A stretch of 16,001 nt of DNA, taken from positions 1-16,001 of the forward strand of contig QXYP01000183.1 in NCBI GenBank assembly GCA_009886815.1, in the 5' to 3' direction. A program made the position numbers and the translations under genes. The stretch comes from Halieaceae bacterium. Its GTDB lineage: Bacteria > Pseudomonadota > Gammaproteobacteria > Pseudomonadales > Halieaceae. Shown in pieces: positions 1 through 7,147 of this stretch. A model generated the notes under the pieces. That model worked only from the letters and a program-made list of their open reading frames with translations. It did no database searches and was not told the origin of the DNA. The first letter of the stretch is position 1. Every line of letters starts with the position of its first letter.

Positions 1-1
1 A

Positions 2-40
2 GCTCTCGACAAACGCGACGGCGAAGCCTTTACGCACTAG
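2..40 (+). CDS. Possible C-terminal tail of an upstream gene (partial)
   Basis: In frame 2 the first bases read ALDKRDGEAFTH followed by a TAG stop at 38-40. This hydrophilic, charged stretch resembles a normal protein C-terminus, and the other two plus frames look less protein-like. Only 12 residues are visible, so no family can be named. It would place a same-strand gene just upstream of the window. It could equally be chance, because a 12-codon open stretch carries little weight. Confidence 0.25.
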   Translation, partial: ALDKRDGEAFTH

Positions 41-399
41 GACATTGCCCCATGAGTAGGTTGCGCTAAAGCATTTGGCAATATTGGGCGGTGCTTGTTC
101 ACGGAATTCCAGAGTCTATTGGCGTTGGGGTATCTTACCCTTGGTCACCATGAAATCCAGTCGGGCGATAACCTCAGCGCTGCCCGGCGCGCTGGAGTAT
201 CCCGCGTTATCTTGTTACCGGCGACTTTTCAGTTTTTTGCGAACGTATCGGCACAGTGGCCTTGACCAAACTGAGGGGTTAGCCTAAAGCATGTTCAGGA
301 AACTTTGGATCGAAGAGCAATAATGGAAAGCGGTAGTCTTACCTGTGCTCAGCGACCAAAATTTGACCAAAAGTCGGTCACAGGTGGAATCGTGTTGCT
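41..399. other. Gene-poor stretch upstream of the membrane protein gene
   Basis: About 360 bases without a convincing gene. A 70-codon frame beginning at a TTG at 75 has no Shine-Dalgarno and an unconvincing composition, so I do not call it. The stretch contains an 8-base palindrome, CAATATTG, at 79-86. It also has three copies of GACCAAA, at 264-270, 354-360 and 365-371, the last two in tandem. It probably holds the promoter of the gene starting at 400, but no clear -35/-10 pair is visible. Confidence 0.4.
354..372 (+). repeat. Tandem GACCAAAA direct repeat, possible operator
   Basis: GACCAAAA occurs at 354-361 and again at 365-372. The 11-base offset puts the copies on nearly the same face of the helix. 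A related TTGACCAAA lies at 262-270. The pair ends 27 bases before the ATG at 400, a usual place for a regulator site. The second copy reads TTTGACC, so it could also overlap a -35 element, but no matching -10 box is evident. The function as an operator is inferred from position and spacing only. Confidence 0.3.
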
Positions 400-1251
400 A
401 TGACCTCAAAGTCGAAATCGATGAACGGTCAGTTTATGGGTATCGGGTATGCGCAGTGGATTAAGCTTGCGGTCTATTCGCTGCTGCTGATTAACTTCGG
501 GAACTATATTCTTCTCGATATTAATCAGGTGAACCACACTTATCACGAGGGGTGGCGCTGGTTTGATTGGACCTCTGCCTTCGCAACCACGCTCGACGAG
601 CTAGGCTGGTTCGTATTACTTTTTCTGCTTGAGTTAGAGACTTACATACTTTCAGATGCAGCTTTCACGCGTTTTTGGGTGAGGTGCATGAAGGTCGTTA
701 GGTTTTTGTGTTACCTCGTTATTGGTCATGCGGTCGTTGCTTATACAGAGTACCTTCATGATTTGTTCAACAGTGTCGAGCATGTGGGCGTTTCACTGTG
801 CAGTTTTGTGGATCAGGGCTTATCTGCAGCGCGCAATTTGGAATATCAGGTGCTGGACGCGAGTAACTGCAAAAGCTTCTCGACGGAAACCACGTTTTAT
901 ATTTTTTCCCAGGGCCAAGTCATTACTGATGCCGCCGGCATGAGGGTTGAATTTGAGCTGGCTTGGGCAGACATTGTTGAAGTCTTGTTTTGGCTATTGA
1001 TTCTGGCGCTTATTGAGGTGCGCTTGCAGTTACAGGACCGGGGTATCAGTCGTAGCCGTTTGCTGAGCTTTGCAGAAAACGCGAAGGTTTTTTTGTATGG
1101 CACTCTGTGGTTAATTGCTGGGTATTGGGCGTTCCGAGGTCACTGGTTGTTTGCCTGGGATGAGGCCCTTTGGATATTAGGGTTTATGGCCATTGGCATG
1201 AATTTGTCGCAATGGCGCGAGGAAATTGAGGCCGAAAAGCAGCCGACGTAG
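400..1251 (+). CDS. Polytopic inner-membrane protein of unknown function
   Basis: A 283-residue protein with about six hydrophobic segments, near residues 20-42, 65-85, 98-118, 188-206, 229-246 and 254-268. The third and fourth are separated by a hydrophilic region of roughly 70 residues (119-187) carrying Cys134 and Cys157, which could form a disulfide if that loop is periplasmic. Acidic and His residues sit at segment edges (Asp66, Glu67, Glu78, Glu80, Glu194). The C-terminus is charged and probably cytoplasmic. I recognise no family or catalytic motif. The ATG at 400 follows a purine-rich AGGTGGA at 382-388 at slightly long spacing; the ATG at 421 is an alternative. The gene stands alone and converges on the GcvT-like gene with only 21 bases between stops, so position gives no functional clue. 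A transporter, sensor or channel are all possible. Confidence 0.8.
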   Translation: MTSKSKSMNGQFMGIGYAQWIKLAVYSLLLINFGNYILLDINQVNHTYHEGWRWFDWTSAFATTLDELGWFVLLFLLELETYILSDAAFTRFWVRCMKVVRFLCYLVIGHAVVAYTEYLHDLFNSVEHVGVSLCSFVDQGLSAARNLEYQVLDASNCKSFSTETTFYIFSQGQVITDAAGMRVEFELAWADIVEVLFWLLILALIEVRLQLQDRGISRSRLLSFAENAKVFLYGTLWLIAGYWAFRGHWLFAWDEALWILGFMAIGMNLSQWREEIEAEKQPT

Positions 1252-1272
1252 CTGCCGACTTATTAGGTTTGA

Positions 1273-2493
1273 TCAAGTTAGGGAAGGTGGCGTCGTTCGG
1301 GCGCGCTCGGGCCCCCAAAACGCTTTTTTCTGTACCGTGCAGCGCGCCACCTTTCGATGATGACGAAGCTCTTTCTGGTAATAGATCTCAGTCCAAATTT
1401 CACCGGACAAGGCGTCGACATCGATCATCGCCAGCGCAATATTTGCCTTCACCGAGGGCGACCACATCGCGGAGGTGACATAGCCAATTTCGTTGTTGCA
1501 GGCTCGGTCGCTATAAAGAAGCGCTTCTTCTGCTGGCTTATTGCCTTCAATGTTGAGTTTGGTGAGCAGCATTTTTGGGCCGCTTTTATGTTGCTCTAGC
1601 AAAGCTCTTCGACCGTTAAAGTGGGGCTTTTTAAAATCGACTAGCCAAGCGAGGTCTAGCTCTAGAGGTGTTTGGTCATACTCAAAGTTGACGGTCTTGA
1701 GGGCTTCATTGAATTCCATGTAGGGCATGATGAAACCGGCTTCGAGGCGCGCCATATTGGTGGCCGCTTCACCATAGGGTTGAATTCCATAGTTGGCCCC
1801 GGCTTCGTACAGGTGGTCCCAGAGCGTGAGGGCGAGATTGGGCTCAACCCATAGCTCGTAGCCCAAATCTCCGGTGAAGCCCGTGCGGGAGATCATAATT
1901 TCGCCCTCTGCAAAGGGGTAATGGCCAATATCAAAGGGTTTCAGCGAACCTGCGGCTTCTAGCCCCATCGCCTTGAGCACCGCAAAGCTGGTAGGCCCTT
2001 GCAGGGACAGTGCGGCAAGCGCTTCGGTGTGTTCGATCACCGATAGCTGATCAAACCCCAGGGCGCTTTTGCGCAACCAGGCGAGACAGGGGCTGCCACA
2101 AGTCAGCAGAAACTTTGATTCATCGAGGCGGAAAATGGTTCCATCGTCGATCATTCGCCCGGAATCATTGCACCAGGCGACGTAGGTGACCCGGTTGATC
2201 CGCAATTTATTGAGATCACGGGTCACCATGCGATCTAGCATGGCCAGGGCGTCTGGCCCCTCTATGAGGTATTTTTGCATGGGGCATATATCGTAGGTGC
2301 CACAGGTATTGCGGATGCAAAAATACTCGTAGTCCACGTCGTAGTAGTAGTCTGCAAACTTGAACCCGTTCCACGAAGACCAGGCATCGCGCAAATTCAG
2401 CGCTGCTTGCCGCTCGTGGAAATGGGACAGCTTGAGCCGCTCACCAGCGTAGGGGTCTGCGGTATTTTCTCGAAGAATATCCGGATTACTCAT
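1273..2493 (-). CDS. GcvT-family folate-binding protein (aminomethyltransferase/demethylase-like)
   Basis: A 406-residue member of the glycine-cleavage T-protein fold, which binds tetrahydrofolate and usually moves a one-carbon unit from an amine or methyl donor to it. Visible landmarks are the IEGPDAL segment near residues 77-83, the ND-G-MIDD motif at 109-117 that carries the conserved acidic residues of T-proteins, LSLQGP near 162-167, RTGFTGDLGYELWV at 203-216, RLEAG at 249-253, and the C-terminal barrel start ending in HFNGRRALLEQ near 291-301. About 45 residues precede the usual fold start. There is no adjacent gcvH or gcvP, so the true glycine-cleavage role is unlikely. Relatives include DmdA and LigM demethylases and sarcosine/dimethylglycine dehydrogenase tails. 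The start is supported by GGAGGA upstream. It overlaps the preceding flavoprotein gene by 8 bases, which suggests translational coupling. The substrate is unknown. Confidence 0.85.
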   Translation of the reverse strand: MSNPDILRENTADPYAGERLKLSHFHERQAALNLRDAWSSWNGFKFADYYYDVDYEYFCIRNTCGTYDICPMQKYLIEGPDALAMLDRMVTRDLNKLRINRVTYVAWCNDSGRMIDDGTIFRLDESKFLLTCGSPCLAWLRKSALGFDQLSVIEHTEALAALSLQGPTSFAVLKAMGLEAAGSLKPFDIGHYPFAEGEIMISRTGFTGDLGYELWVEPNLALTLWDHLYEAGANYGIQPYGEAATNMARLEAGFIMPYMEFNEALKTVNFEYDQTPLELDLAWLVDFKKPHFNGRRALLEQHKSGPKMLLTKLNIEGNKPAEEALLYSDRACNNEIGYVTSAMWSPSVKANIALAMIDVDALSGEIWTEIYYQKELRHHRKVARCTVQKKAFWGPERARTTPPSLT

Positions 2494-4108
2494 CGTAGAA
2501 GTCGTCCTCCGGTACCGTATTGGGTTTGCGTAGATCGATCAATATTTCTCGGGCTGCATTGGCGCCACAGGCCGAGGATACGCCGCCCCCGGGGTGAGTC
2601 GATGAGCCACACATGTACATATTTTTTAAAGGCATTCGATACTGCCCATAACCGGGGAACGGACGGTTAAACAGCAGCTGATCGATCGTGAGTTCACCCT
2701 GAAAGATATTGCCCTCGGTGAGGCCGATTTCATTTTCAATTTCATGGGGTGTTCGTACTTCGGCATGAACCACTAAGTCTTTAAAGCCCGGTGAGTAGCG
2801 CTCAATTTTATCGATAACGGTAGCCCCAAAGGCATCGCGCTTCTCCGGCGTCCAGTCACCGTCTGCCAGAGTCGGTGGACAATATTGAATGAAGGTCGAC
2901 ATCCAGTGGCACCCCGGGGGCGCCACCGTAGGATCCCAGGCTGAGGGAATTACGGCCTCAATAAAGGGGTCATCGGACCAGCAGCCACGTTTCCAGCAGT
3001 CATAGGCCCGTTCCATGGTTTCTAGGGAACCTGAAAAGCCCTGCCCGCCGCGATTCACGTAGCGGTTGTCTGGCACGTTTGTGAACTTTGGCATGCTCGA
3101 AAGTGCAATGTTGACCTTCCCTGACGAGCCTCGAATCTTGAAGTTGCTGGCCCGCTCAAATATGCCTGGGGGTAGGTCGTCTTTGTCCATGACCTTGGTA
3201 AACGTGCGCTTGGCATCGAGATTGGAGACGACGATTTTGCCGTATATTTCGTCACCATTGTCCAGAGCCACACCGACGGTCGCGCCATCCTTGACTAAGA
3301 TTTTGGCCACAGGCGCTTCGGTCTGAATTTTGCCGCCATGCTCCTTCAATGCCCCTGCGAGGGCGTGAGATATAGCCCCCATGCCTCCTCTAGCGAGGCC
3401 CCAGGCGCCAACATTACCGTCAACATCACCCATAACGTGGTGTAACAAAATGTAGGCAGAACCCGGGGAATAGACACCCAAAGCAGTCCCGATAATGCCG
3501 GGACTCGCCATGGCAGCCTTGATCAGATCGTTTTCAAAATAGTCTTCGAGGAAGTCAGCGGCACTCATGGTGAAGAAGCGAATGTATTCGTACAGCTCGC
3601 GCTCACCTAAGCCCCAAAACTGCTTGCCTAGCCACAGTAGTTCTTTGATATCACGGGGTTTAAAGGAGCTGGGATCGGGCGGCGTGCGCAGCAGCGTTTT
3701 ACGAATAAGTTGCGCGTAACGGCCAAGGTCGGCCTGAAAGCGCGACATAGCATCGGCGTCGTGGGGTGAATGACGCCGGAGCTCCAAATAGGCTGCCTCT
3801 TCGTCGGCGTAATCTAACAGTACGCGATCACCCCGATCGCTGAAATTTGCCGTGCCCAGGTAGGGCACCAGTAATAGCCCATGGCGGGTTAAATCAAGAT
3901 CCCGATGAATGGATTGGCGCATCATGGAACACACGTAAGAGCAGCTGGAGTAAAACCAACCTTCATGCATTTCCCGGGTAACGGCGGCGCCACCGATATA
4001 GTCATTTTTCTCTAAGACAACAACATCGAGACCGGCTTTGGCCAAGTAGGCCGCTGCGGTAAGACCGTTGTGGCCGGCACCGATAATAATCGCGTCATAT
4101 GGCTTCAT
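2486..4108 (-). CDS. PYROXD2/phytoene-desaturase-like FAD-dependent oxidoreductase
   Basis: A 540-residue flavoprotein of the amine-oxidase/phytoene-desaturase fold. The N-terminal dinucleotide-binding motif is GAGHNG at 10-15, with Glu33 in the position that binds the ADP ribose, and a following IGGAA near 38-42. The C-terminal FAD motif begins with CGSSTHPGGG at about 500-509 and runs into NAAREIL. The PGF-DLV, GLTEGNIFQGE and DQLLF segments before it are typical of the PYROXD2 branch and not of true carotenoid desaturases. No carotenoid synthesis genes are near, so pigment synthesis is not implied. The ATG overlaps the stop of the paralogous upstream gene (4105-4108, ATGA), with GGGAG before it. 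It probably oxidises an unidentified substrate together with its paralogue and the downstream GcvT-like protein. No signal peptide or membrane segment is evident. Confidence 0.88.
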   Translation of the reverse strand: MKPYDAIIIGAGHNGLTAAAYLAKAGLDVVVLEKNDYIGGAAVTREMHEGWFYSSCSYVCSMMRQSIHRDLDLTRHGLLLVPYLGTANFSDRGDRVLLDYADEEAAYLELRRHSPHDADAMSRFQADLGRYAQLIRKTLLRTPPDPSSFKPRDIKELLWLGKQFWGLGERELYEYIRFFTMSAADFLEDYFENDLIKAAMASPGIIGTALGVYSPGSAYILLHHVMGDVDGNVGAWGLARGGMGAISHALAGALKEHGGKIQTEAPVAKILVKDGATVGVALDNGDEIYGKIVVSNLDAKRTFTKVMDKDDLPPGIFERASNFKIRGSSGKVNIALSSMPKFTNVPDNRYVNRGGQGFSGSLETMERAYDCWKRGCWSDDPFIEAVIPSAWDPTVAPPGCHWMSTFIQYCPPTLADGDWTPEKRDAFGATVIDKIERYSPGFKDLVVHAEVRTPHEIENEIGLTEGNIFQGELTIDQLLFNRPFPGYGQYRMPLKNMYMCGSSTHPGGGVSSACGANAAREILIDLRKPNTVPEDDFYDE

Positions 4109-5649
4109 GACAGGATCTCCCGAGCCGCATTCCGTCCGGGATTACCACTGATGTCGCCAGCAGGGTGGCTTCCCGAGCCGCACAAATAGAGGCCTTCTAT
4201 GGGCGTTGCATACTGCGCCGCCTCATAGGTGGGACGCATCATGAGAAGCTGATCGATGGCGGGTTCTATGTGATGCCAATGCCCTCCCGAAACTCGAAAT
4301 TGTTGCTGCAAATCTTCCGGGGTTAACAGTTCGCTGCCTAACACGAGGGCTTTGATGCCCGGCGCATAGTCTTCCAGCTGGGTAATCAACTGTGCTGTTA
4401 AGTTGTCGCGGGCCGCATCGGTCCAACCTTCTTTGAGCTCGCCGGGTATATACATAACGTTCGCAGAGAGAATGTGCTGACCTGCGGGCGCGTCGCCGGG
4501 TGTTGTTAAGGTGGGTAGACAAACATCCATCACCGGCTGATCAGGAATTTCGCCGTACTTGGCGGCATCCCAGGCAAACTCAATGGTATCCATAGAGGGC
4601 GCCAGTATCAGTCGCCCTGAGGGGGTATCGAGGCCAGAGAATTTCGGTAAGCCCGATAAGGCTAGGTGCAGTTTGGCGACATAACCTTTACTGCGCAGTC
4701 TGCGAATTCGGTTACTAAATTCAATTTCCAAGTGGCGGGGGCCTACCAAATTCAGAAATGTCGTTTTCGGGTCAGCACTGGAAATCACACGTTCGCTAGT
4801 GAGCACTTCGCCATTTTCCAGTGCTACGCCACTGCAGCGTTGGCCCTGTTCGCTGCCGGAAATGGTTATTTGCTTCACCGGCGCTCCGGTTCTCATTGTG
4901 ACTCCGGCGGCGGTGGCGGCCTTGATCAGAGCACCTATAAAGGTTGCCATGCCGCCGGCTGGCACGCTGTGCTCGCCTTCCCATTGGCCGGCCATACGGT
5001 TTAGGAGGGTTAAAACGCCCTGATTCGGGGATCGCGGCGCTAATTGCGACCCCAAGATCCCATCCCAACACAGAGCCGCTTTCAGTGACTCCCCCGAGAA
5101 ATGCTCATCGACAAGGTCTCGCATAGGTAAAGTGGCGACTCTAAAGAACTCGAGCATGTCGGCTTTACCTAGGGTTCTCATGTTTAACCCGAGGTGTCCA
5201 AAGGTGAGCAGATCTTGAAAGCCTGTGGCGCCAATGCGTGGCATGGTTTTAGACCAAAAGGGGGCGAGGGCTTTGCTAAAGGTGGCGAGCTGTTGTTTGT
5301 AATTGGCGAAGGCGGCGGCATCGGTTGGGCAGGCGCCCACAATACGGGCACCCGCTAAAGTTATCGGAGGCTCAGTAAGTGATAGTGCGGTTGTAGTGAG
5401 CGTCTCTTTGCTGGGTATAAAGCCCTGTTGCTCTAAATCTAGCGCCTTGATAACCGATGTGGGCAGTGCGTAGAGGGTCTGAGCCACGGAAGCCTTAAAG
5501 CCGGGGTGAAATTCTCGGTCTCTGGCCAAGCCCCCTAACGTGTCAGCGGCCTCGACAAGCACAACCTTTTGCCCCGCTTTAGCCAACAGCGTGGCGCAGA
5601 TAAGGCCGTTGTGACCGCCTCCAATGATGATCGTGTCAGTTGAACTCAT
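4105..5649 (-). CDS. Second PYROXD2/phytoene-desaturase-like FAD-dependent oxidoreductase
   Basis: A 514-residue paralogue of the downstream flavoprotein. It has GGGHNG at 10-15, Glu33 for the FAD ribose, LGGLA near 38-42, and a C-terminal CGSGSHPAG at 490-498 followed by GRNAAREIL. Its middle part has diverged strongly: the GLTEGNIFQGE-type segment of the partner is replaced by RVSGGHWHHIEPAIDQLL, adding a His-rich HWHH. This suggests the pair have different substrates or form a heteromer. It is the first gene of a three-gene overlapping operon. Its ATG is preceded by AGGA at 7 bases spacing, and a candidate promoter lies about 60 bases upstream. Cytoplasmic location is inferred because no signal peptide is present. 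The exact reaction is unknown. Confidence 0.87.
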   Translation of the reverse strand: MSSTDTIIIGGGHNGLICATLLAKAGQKVVLVEAADTLGGLARDREFHPGFKASVAQTLYALPTSVIKALDLEQQGFIPSKETLTTTALSLTEPPITLAGARIVGACPTDAAAFANYKQQLATFSKALAPFWSKTMPRIGATGFQDLLTFGHLGLNMRTLGKADMLEFFRVATLPMRDLVDEHFSGESLKAALCWDGILGSQLAPRSPNQGVLTLLNRMAGQWEGEHSVPAGGMATFIGALIKAATAAGVTMRTGAPVKQITISGSEQGQRCSGVALENGEVLTSERVISSADPKTTFLNLVGPRHLEIEFSNRIRRLRSKGYVAKLHLALSGLPKFSGLDTPSGRLILAPSMDTIEFAWDAAKYGEIPDQPVMDVCLPTLTTPGDAPAGQHILSANVMYIPGELKEGWTDAARDNLTAQLITQLEDYAPGIKALVLGSELLTPEDLQQQFRVSGGHWHHIEPAIDQLLMMRPTYEAAQYATPIEGLYLCGSGSHPAGDISGNPGRNAAREILS

Positions 5650-5707
5650 GCAAACATCCTAGGGTCTGCTCGTAGATTAGGTTTTGAGCGTTGTTATCGC
5701 CACTGCG

Positions 5708-5735
5708 CCTATACGTCACTAAGTGAAGCGGGCAA
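5708..5735 (-). promoter_or_regulatory. Candidate sigma-70 promoter with internal dyad for the flavoprotein operon
   Basis: Read on the minus strand, TTGCCC (5735-5730) and TATAGG (5713-5708) are separated by 16 bases, matching four of six consensus bases each. The start of transcription would fall near 5700, about 50 bases before the ATG at 5649. Inside the spacer is the dyad TCACT-A-AGTGA (5716-5726). CTAAGTGA at 5719-5726 is partly repeated as CTAAGTCA at 5740-5747, 21 bases away. This layout would suit a repressor blocking the polymerase. It is prediction only. Confidence 0.35.
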
Positions 5736-5739
5736 TGCG

Positions 5740-6615
5740 CTAAGTCACAACCTGGGTTTTGGGGAGGGCTGGGTCAACGTTTGGGGTGAGTAGCCATGTG
5801 CCTAGGCCTAAAAACAGCAAAGGCAGGAATGGCTGAAAAGGCCAAAAGGGCAGCCATAGCTCTAATGTTTGGGATGGGGCGGGTGCCAGCAGGACTGCTG
5901 AAACTGGCTCTTGCCATAGAGAACCCGTGGCACCTAGCAAGAGCCCGGCTGCAATGAGCAGTTTGCCGCCTGCGCCATAGCCCCCTGTGGCGTGCTGCCC
6001 TACCCACCGGCCCTTGCCCCATGCCGCGATTCGCAGGGCGAAGGCGGTGAAACCCAAGCCATAAAAGAGATAGTCCAGCCAAAGTTCACTGCCGTAATAC
6101 GCGGTGTTCCACCAATAAACGCTAAAAGGGTAGGCCCACAGAAAATAAACTCCGGCACGATGGAGTACGCTCCAATGGGCGGGGCTAAGGTGGCGCCGGC
6201 CGAAGGGAAATGACGTCACGATCATGGCCGTGAGAAACAAATAGCCACTGCTTCCCTCCAGTTCGTCGCGCAAAAAATAGATGTTGGTGTAGTAGTGATC
6301 GGGGTGTCCCACTGAAATCCAAAAAATGAAAGCTCCCTGCCAGGCCATGGCTGCGGCAAAGCTGAGTCCAACGTAGCGTCGATTGCGCATAAGCCAGCGC
6401 GTCATGGTGTTGGGAAATAGGCGCGCCATGGCCGATGTGGCGGTAATCAGAAAAATAAGGGGCACAGCCCAGCGCACGGAATATTGAATCATGCCTGAAA
6501 TGCCTTCAGGACTGTTCAAGTCACTAAGCACGCTGGCCCTGACCATAAAGGCGGCAGCAAACAATGTGAGACACCAAAACAGTGGCCAGCCGTTGATCAG
6601 AGGCGACTTGTTCAT
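5740..6615 (-). CDS. Ferric-reductase-like/MsrQ-like membrane protein with missing heme ligands
   Basis: A hydrophobic protein, about 291 residues from the ATG at 6615, with six to seven membrane segments. Residue numbers here follow the longest frame, which opens at a TTG at 6705. The fold resembles the ferric reductase-like transmembrane family (MsrQ, YedZ): an RNRRYVGL segment at 107-114 entering a helix, and W-LHRAGVY at 178-187 entering another. In MsrQ-type proteins the first helix carries a heme histidine where this protein has Gln123, and a second histidine follows the LHR histidine by 13 residues where this protein has Ser195. Only His182 remains, so normal heme b binding is doubtful. 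No start has a good ribosome site; ATG at 6627 and the TTG at 6705 are alternatives. I chose 6615 because MNKSPLINGW leads directly into the first helix. It lies 90 bases upstream of the flavoprotein operon on the same strand. Confidence 0.72.
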   Translation of the reverse strand: MNKSPLINGWPLFWCLTLFAAAFMVRASVLSDLNSPEGISGMIQYSVRWAVPLIFLITATSAMARLFPNTMTRWLMRNRRYVGLSFAAAMAWQGAFIFWISVGHPDHYYTNIYFLRDELEGSSGYLFLTAMIVTSFPFGRRHLSPAHWSVLHRAGVYFLWAYPFSVYWWNTAYYGSELWLDYLFYGLGFTAFALRIAAWGKGRWVGQHATGGYGAGGKLLIAAGLLLGATGSLWQEPVSAVLLAPAPSQTLELWLPFWPFQPFLPLLFLGLGTWLLTPNVDPALPKTQVVT

Positions 6616-6808
6616 AACACGCTGCATGTTCACTTTTAGAAACCCCAACTGCGCCGTTATCTTCCTTAGCATCGAAACATAACGAGCTATCGACCACATT
6701 GGCAAGCGATGAGGACTTGGTAAAAAAACAGAGCCAGAGCGCCACCAGTGTTAACAGTGCTTGTCTGGCAGTATAAGGTTGGTCATTGACGTTGGATGGT
6801 CGCGTATC

Positions 6809-7012
6809 ATGACACGACGAATTATTGGTTTTTTGTTGGCATTGAGTCCTTGGGCGCTGTCGCTCTATGCGCACTATTGGTTGCAGCAAGAGGGAGTATG
6901 GAGCGCTGAAAGCCCCTATCGCGCTGTTATTTCTGTTGTCCTCATTGGCTTGGGCATGCTCAGCAGTTTTTTGCTCTATATGAGACTGACTCGAAACAGA
7001 GCTAAGCCTTAA
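6809..7012 (+). CDS. Small two-helix membrane protein of unknown function
   Basis: A 67-residue protein starting MTRRIIGFLLALSP, with hydrophobic segments near residues 5-23 and 38-59, a short polar connector containing WSAESP, and a basic C-terminus (RLTRNRAKP). The positive ends fit a hairpin with both termini in the cytoplasm. I chose the ATG at 6809 because GGATGG at 6794-6799 lies at about 9 bases spacing. The frame extends upstream to a start at 6761, but those extra residues look less natural. It is divergent from the ferric-reductase-like gene, with about 190 bases between them that could hold promoters for both. No family recognised. A longer minus-strand frame over the same bases has poor composition and is not a gene. 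Confidence 0.6.
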   Translation: MTRRIIGFLLALSPWALSLYAHYWLQQEGVWSAESPYRAVISVVLIGLGMLSSFLLYMRLTRNRAKP

Positions 7013-7147
7013 TGGCCGCGTCAAAACTAGCATTGTCCGCCGCCAGATTACTCGCGATTTAATGGGCTTAATGTTTGCCTGAAGATTCTTGTGACCCGGG
7101 TTTAAGGCAAGTTACGGGCCCCGCTGTTCTCCCTTAGAGTGTTCGAT

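Noticed and set aside
75..287. 70-codon plus-strand frame starting at TTG
   Set aside because: No ribosome site, no family resemblance, unlikely composition with many Arg, Ser and Trp residues.
1239..1255. GCAGC/GCTGC hairpin at the end of the membrane protein gene
   Set aside because: Five-base stem overlapping the stop codon, without a T-tract; not a credible terminator.
2486..5649. Carotenoid biosynthesis operon (two phytoene desaturases)
   Set aside because: C-terminal motifs fit the PYROXD2 branch, and no crtB, crtE or crtY genes are nearby; the third gene is GcvT-like.
6524..7033. 169-codon minus-strand frame over the small membrane protein
   Set aside because: Covers the start of the ferric-reductase-like gene and all of the small plus-strand gene; composition is that of an antisense shadow.
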